Assembly (NCBI RefSeq): GCF_001625215.2
Contig: NC_030383.2
Span: forward strand, 61,060,949-61,124,948
Origin: Daucus carota subsp. sativus
Taxonomy: Eukaryota; Streptophyta; Magnoliopsida; Apiales; Apiaceae
Direction of reading: 5' to 3'
Length of the DNA stretch: 64,000 bases
Shown: in pieces, positions 60,810-64,000 of the stretch
Layout: every line of letters starts with the position of its first letter
Position numbering within the stretch: the stretch's first letter is position 1
Notes under the pieces: model-generated
The model's database searches: none
What the model saw: the letters and a program-made list of their open reading frames with translations, nothing else
What the model was told of the DNA's origin: nothing
Made by a program: the position numbers and the translations under genes

Positions 60810-62086
60810 TTCGGAGAGAGAGCGAGAGATTGAGAGAGAGAGATTGCGAGAGAGATAGTGTGGAATGTTAGAGATGAAAGTGGCATGAAAAGGCAGGGGG
60901 AATCTGGTACTGAGCTGCCATGTTAAGCAACTATTCTTTGTTTATTTTTTACAATTTTTGGATTTGAACAATTATAAATAGCATGGTCCATCACACACGT
61001 AAGCGGTTTTTTTGGGGATAGACAATAATTTCAATTTTTTACTAAAATATAATGAATTATCATATTTTTCACAGAAAGAATCACTTATTCTGGAAATTTT
61101 ATCATTCGACAACTTTTTTTAAAAAAAATTATTCATTTTAAGATTTTTTATCAACTAATAATTTTTTATGAATGTTATTTATAATTGATTATTGTGACCA
61201 TCGCCGTCCAGATAGTGTTGAGCTAGATAGAAACTTATAATTCTAGAAGAGTGCGAGAATGAGTATATCAAAGGATTTGGAAAAAATGATCAGATGAAAA
61301 TCAAGTTCTCATTTCATATCACAAAATCCAAACACCAACACATGAGTTTGAGGTTTCGATTTCTGTCAACATGACTCGTTAACCACGAACTTAACGGCTC
61401 TAAATAAAATGTCTTGTAATGGTCATTTCTGTCACTAACCTTGGCATTTCTTCCGGAAAAGCAATATCCATAACTAGATAAAGCTGATCAAGGTAAGTTT
61501 GTTCCTTCTGCATTGAGTTCTTGTGAATACAATTTAGCCAGAACTCAGCCGCATCTTCTACGAACATTATGATCCTTCAACAGGATAAACAATTTAGCCA
61601 GAACTCTGCCGCATTCCTGCAATCGTTATGATCCTTTAACAGGATGAACTTGCAGCAAAGCCTCATCTCAATTTTCACCTCAGCATCACATTTTAGCTAT
61701 GACCGTAAAGCACAACTAAGACATGACTGGCATAGCTAGTACATGACTGTATAAACATAGCAATGCAATGATTATGTAACTGTTTATCTCCCAAGTTTTA
61801 TCAGGGTTATGAGCTTCAACATGGAGGAGGTTTTAGCTTTGTAATACAAAATTTCAGTGTCATTTTGCAATAAATGTAAGAAGTAAATTATACACAGCCC
61901 AAGCGTAAATTTTGAAGATAAGTGGAATCTTGTTTGCGCACAATATCAGGACATGAAAATGTAATTACTTAAATGTGGAAAATGTAAAACAAAACAAGAC
62001 AAGAATAACTGATTATCTTTTAAAATCATTCAACAAAAATACCTCGCGCCTTCACCAAAGACTAGGAAGTCGAATAAATTGTTACT
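60810..62086. other. Intergenic region between the MTP and RLP genes
   Basis: Next to the MTP start, a GA-rich stretch (60813-60860; CT-rich in the transcript) is probably MTP leader. A 60-bp tandem duplication occupies 61530-61648. The rest is the RLP 3' flank. No gene is seen. Confidence 0.5.
61530..61648. repeat. 60-bp tandem duplication
   Basis: CAATTTAGCCAGAACTC begins at 61530 and again at 61590; each copy also contains GCCGCAT and ATGATCCTT(C/T)AACAGGAT. It lies about 440 bp downstream of the RLP stop codon. Confidence 0.9.
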
Positions 62087-64000
62087 TCATCTATAGTTAG
62101 TTCTGAAAATAGTTATTTCATCCATAGTAACTTCTGATTCCAAGTTACGCGTGTAACTCCTCCTTGTCAGTACTTCCGCTACCTTCAAAATTAACCATGG
62201 GTGCCTTTTGCTTATATTGGTTCCCAGAACATAACCAATTACTAGACCAGTTCCAATTCCTGTTAATATAAATGCCCAATCAGATACATTAAGAGACTCG
62301 TCAGAATCATTGACATCTTCATTGTCAGGTTCAGGTGACTTTGCAGAAGCACATTTCTTAGATAACGGAAGACCACATAGTCCCAGATTTCCGATGTAAG
62401 AATCCTTCTCAAATGTCCTAAATTGCGGCCCTTGTGGTATGGGGCCACTCAGAGTGTTGTAAGATACATTGAAGAATGAAAGGAAGTTTAGTTCTGCTGC
62501 TATTTGGTGTGGGATGGCTCCGGACAGCTTGTTCACTGAAAGGTCCAACGACTCGAGCTGCCTTAGGCTCCCTAGGGATGGAGGAATTGGACCCGTAAGC
62601 TCATTGTTTGCGAGGTTGAGCATCTGAACCTGCTTTAGGCTTCCAAGAGAATCTGGAATCTTCCCTGTGAATCTGTTACTTGAGAAATCAATGGCACATA
62701 GAACATTCACATGCTTTGCGTACTCTGCTGTCACACCTTTGTTCCTAAGTGTAAGTGAGCTCGAATACGTGTCAGTCCAGTGATGTTTCCCTGATTGAAA
62801 TTCTGTTCTAGTGTATGCGTATAGCTCCATGTCTGAAGGCAAAAATTTCATAGCACTCCAGTTCTTGATATATTCCAGAGGCAAATCACCAGAAAACGAG
62901 TTCTGAGAGACATCAATAATCTGTAACATTGGAAACGGTGAACCAATTCCAGGACTCGAAGCAGTTGCCCCCCAAAATCTGTTGGCATGCAAAATTAGAA
63001 CTTGCAGCTGAGGAAGAGTCCCCAACCAAGAAGGAAAAGTATCTTCCAACTTGTTATCTCCTAGATCCAAAATACGGAGCATTCTACAATTTGACAAAGA
63101 TCGCGGTAGTTGACCTTCTAACCTGTTCTGGCTCAAGTCCATCACTCTCAAGTCGCATTTTTCTGAGTATGATTGAGGAATCATACCAGAAAAATTGTTG
63201 CCTCCCACATTAAACACAGACAAAGAATTACCCAAACACGAAGGAATCGGTCCAGTCATGTTATTATTGAACAAGTGCAGTATTTTAAGAGATCTGAGAC
63301 CACACATCTTGCTTGGAATTTCTCCAGTCAGTTTGTTGTTCGCGACATAGTAAGCCATTATAGTTGTTGGTGGAACTGGAAGATTCCCCTTTAGCATATT
63401 ATCTTTAATGTCTATAACTCTTAGACTAGTACCTGGAAGAACAGATAAGTTCTGTCCCATGCCTGTCAGGAAGTTACGAAAAAGGTATATTTCCACCAAA
63501 CTATCACTCGCGTTCCATAACCAAGCTGGAACCTGGCCATGAATACTGTTTCCTGTCAGCGATAGCGTCTCCAATTTATCCTGGAATTTCAGAAAATAAG
63601 GGATCTCTTTTAGATTACAAGAATCCAGTTCTAGTCCTGTAAAGTGTGAAAGAGTGGAGTTTATCAGATGGTTGGTAAGCAAGGATATGTTGTTTTGTGA
63701 TAGACTGAGAAATGTAAGCTTTTCGAGGCTCAGAAAGACGTCTGCCTCCACTATACCGCTAAAGTTATTCTTCTTCAGATTAAGATTATCTAGGTTGATG
63801 AGTTGAGAGAATGAACTTGATATTGAGCCTGTCAGTTGGTTATCGAACAGGCTCAAATTGATCAACTCAGTCATGTTAAATAACTGGAATGGGATTTCAC
63901 CGGTGAAATGGTTCATTTGAAGGTGAAGAGTAGTAAGTTTGGTCAGATTTGCAAGAGATGATGGGATTTCGCCATATAGATTGGTATACATAAGGTACAA
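62087..64000 (-). CDS. Leucine-rich repeat receptor-like protein, C-terminal part (runs off right edge)
   Basis: An open frame of 637 residues runs in from the right edge to TGA at 62089-62087; the true start lies outside. About twenty extracellular LRRs of the plant type (LxxLxLxxNxLxGxIP) are visible, for example LDLSVNKLSGAIPHQIAAEL. A non-LRR island (about residues 380-425, with a tyrosine-rich segment) comes before the last repeats, as in Cf/Ve-type receptor-like proteins. The GPQFRTFEKDSYIGNLGLCG cap, a short acidic spacer, the membrane span WAFILTGIGTGLVIGYVLGT and a short cytosolic tail complete it. There is no kinase domain, so it is an RLP, not an RLK. Such proteins act at the plasma membrane in immunity or development with SOBIR1-type partners (family knowledge). 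The ligand is unknown. Confidence 0.92.
   Translation of the reverse strand: MYLMYTNLYGEIPSSLANLTKLTTLHLQMNHFTGEIPFQLFNMTELINLSLFDNQLTGSISSSFSQLINLDNLNLKKNNFSGIVEADVFLSLEKLTFLSLSQNNISLLTNHLINSTLSHFTGLELDSCNLKEIPYFLKFQDKLETLSLTGNSIHGQVPAWLWNASDSLVEIYLFRNFLTGMGQNLSVLPGTSLRVIDIKDNMLKGNLPVPPTTIMAYYVANNKLTGEIPSKMCGLRSLKILHLFNNNMTGPIPSCLGNSLSVFNVGGNNFSGMIPQSYSEKCDLRVMDLSQNRLEGQLPRSLSNCRMLRILDLGDNKLEDTFPSWLGTLPQLQVLILHANRFWGATASSPGIGSPFPMLQIIDVSQNSFSGDLPLEYIKNWSAMKFLPSDMELYAYTRTEFQSGKHHWTDTYSSSLTLRNKGVTAEYAKHVNVLCAIDFSSNRFTGKIPDSLGSLKQVQMLNLANNELTGPIPPSLGSLRQLESLDLSVNKLSGAIPHQIAAELNFLSFFNVSYNTLSGPIPQGPQFRTFEKDSYIGNLGLCGLPLSKKCASAKSPEPDNEDVNDSDESLNVSDWAFILTGIGTGLVIGYVLGTNISKRHPWLILKVAEVLTRRSYTRNLESEVTMDEITIFRTNYR

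Overview
The window is nuclear DNA of a flowering plant, most likely a eudicot. It is AT-rich, with intron-containing genes whose proteins match plant families closely, and it is littered with short DNA transposons. The species cannot be read from the sequence. The gene models below were assembled by eye from splice sites, reading frame and remembered family sequences; no search was run.

Layout, left to right: (1) 1-627, minus: N-terminus of a PHD-finger/IDM1-like nuclear protein, running off the left edge. (2) 2275-5213, minus: a complete seven-exon Peter Pan-like (PPAN/SSF1) Brix gene for 60S ribosome assembly, with a 5'-UTR intron and a promoter carrying TGGGCY (site II) motifs. (3) 9013-10413, plus: an intronless PLS-type PPR gene. 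(4) 11706-19073, minus: ATG18a-like autophagy gene with a 4.7 kb intron full of MITEs. (5) 23885-28130, plus: ten-exon WEE1 kinase. (6) 32578-33012, plus: NF-YB5-like subunit. (7) 36410-42348, plus: SANT-like 'arginine-glutamic acid dipeptide repeat' family gene (At2g47820 type) with a spliced leader. (8) 48953-51452, plus: INDETERMINATE-domain zinc finger factor. (9) 52226-52526, plus: a probable independently transcribed C/D snoRNA gene. (10) 54480-60809, minus: twelve-exon MTPC4-type cation diffusion facilitator. (11) 62087-64000, minus: C-terminal 637 residues of an LRR receptor-like protein, running off the right edge. These are ordinary housekeeping and regulatory genes that share no pathway, except that PPAN and the snoRNA both serve ribosome production and carry similar promoter motifs.

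The most striking content lies between genes and in introns. Four complete hAT-type non-autonomous elements, each with a perfect 8-bp target duplication, share one design: TA(G) ends, then arrays of a short unit in inverted orientation. Each copy uses a different unit (CACGACACG, ACCCGACCCG, CGAGCCGAG, AAACCGAACC). Other elements are a fifth hAT-like MITE, two or three Stowaways, a Tourist-like MITE, a family of TTTGG-ended MITEs, a lone CACTA terminus and three short TRIM-like LTR fossils.

No CRISPR array, rRNA gene or convincing tRNA gene was seen.
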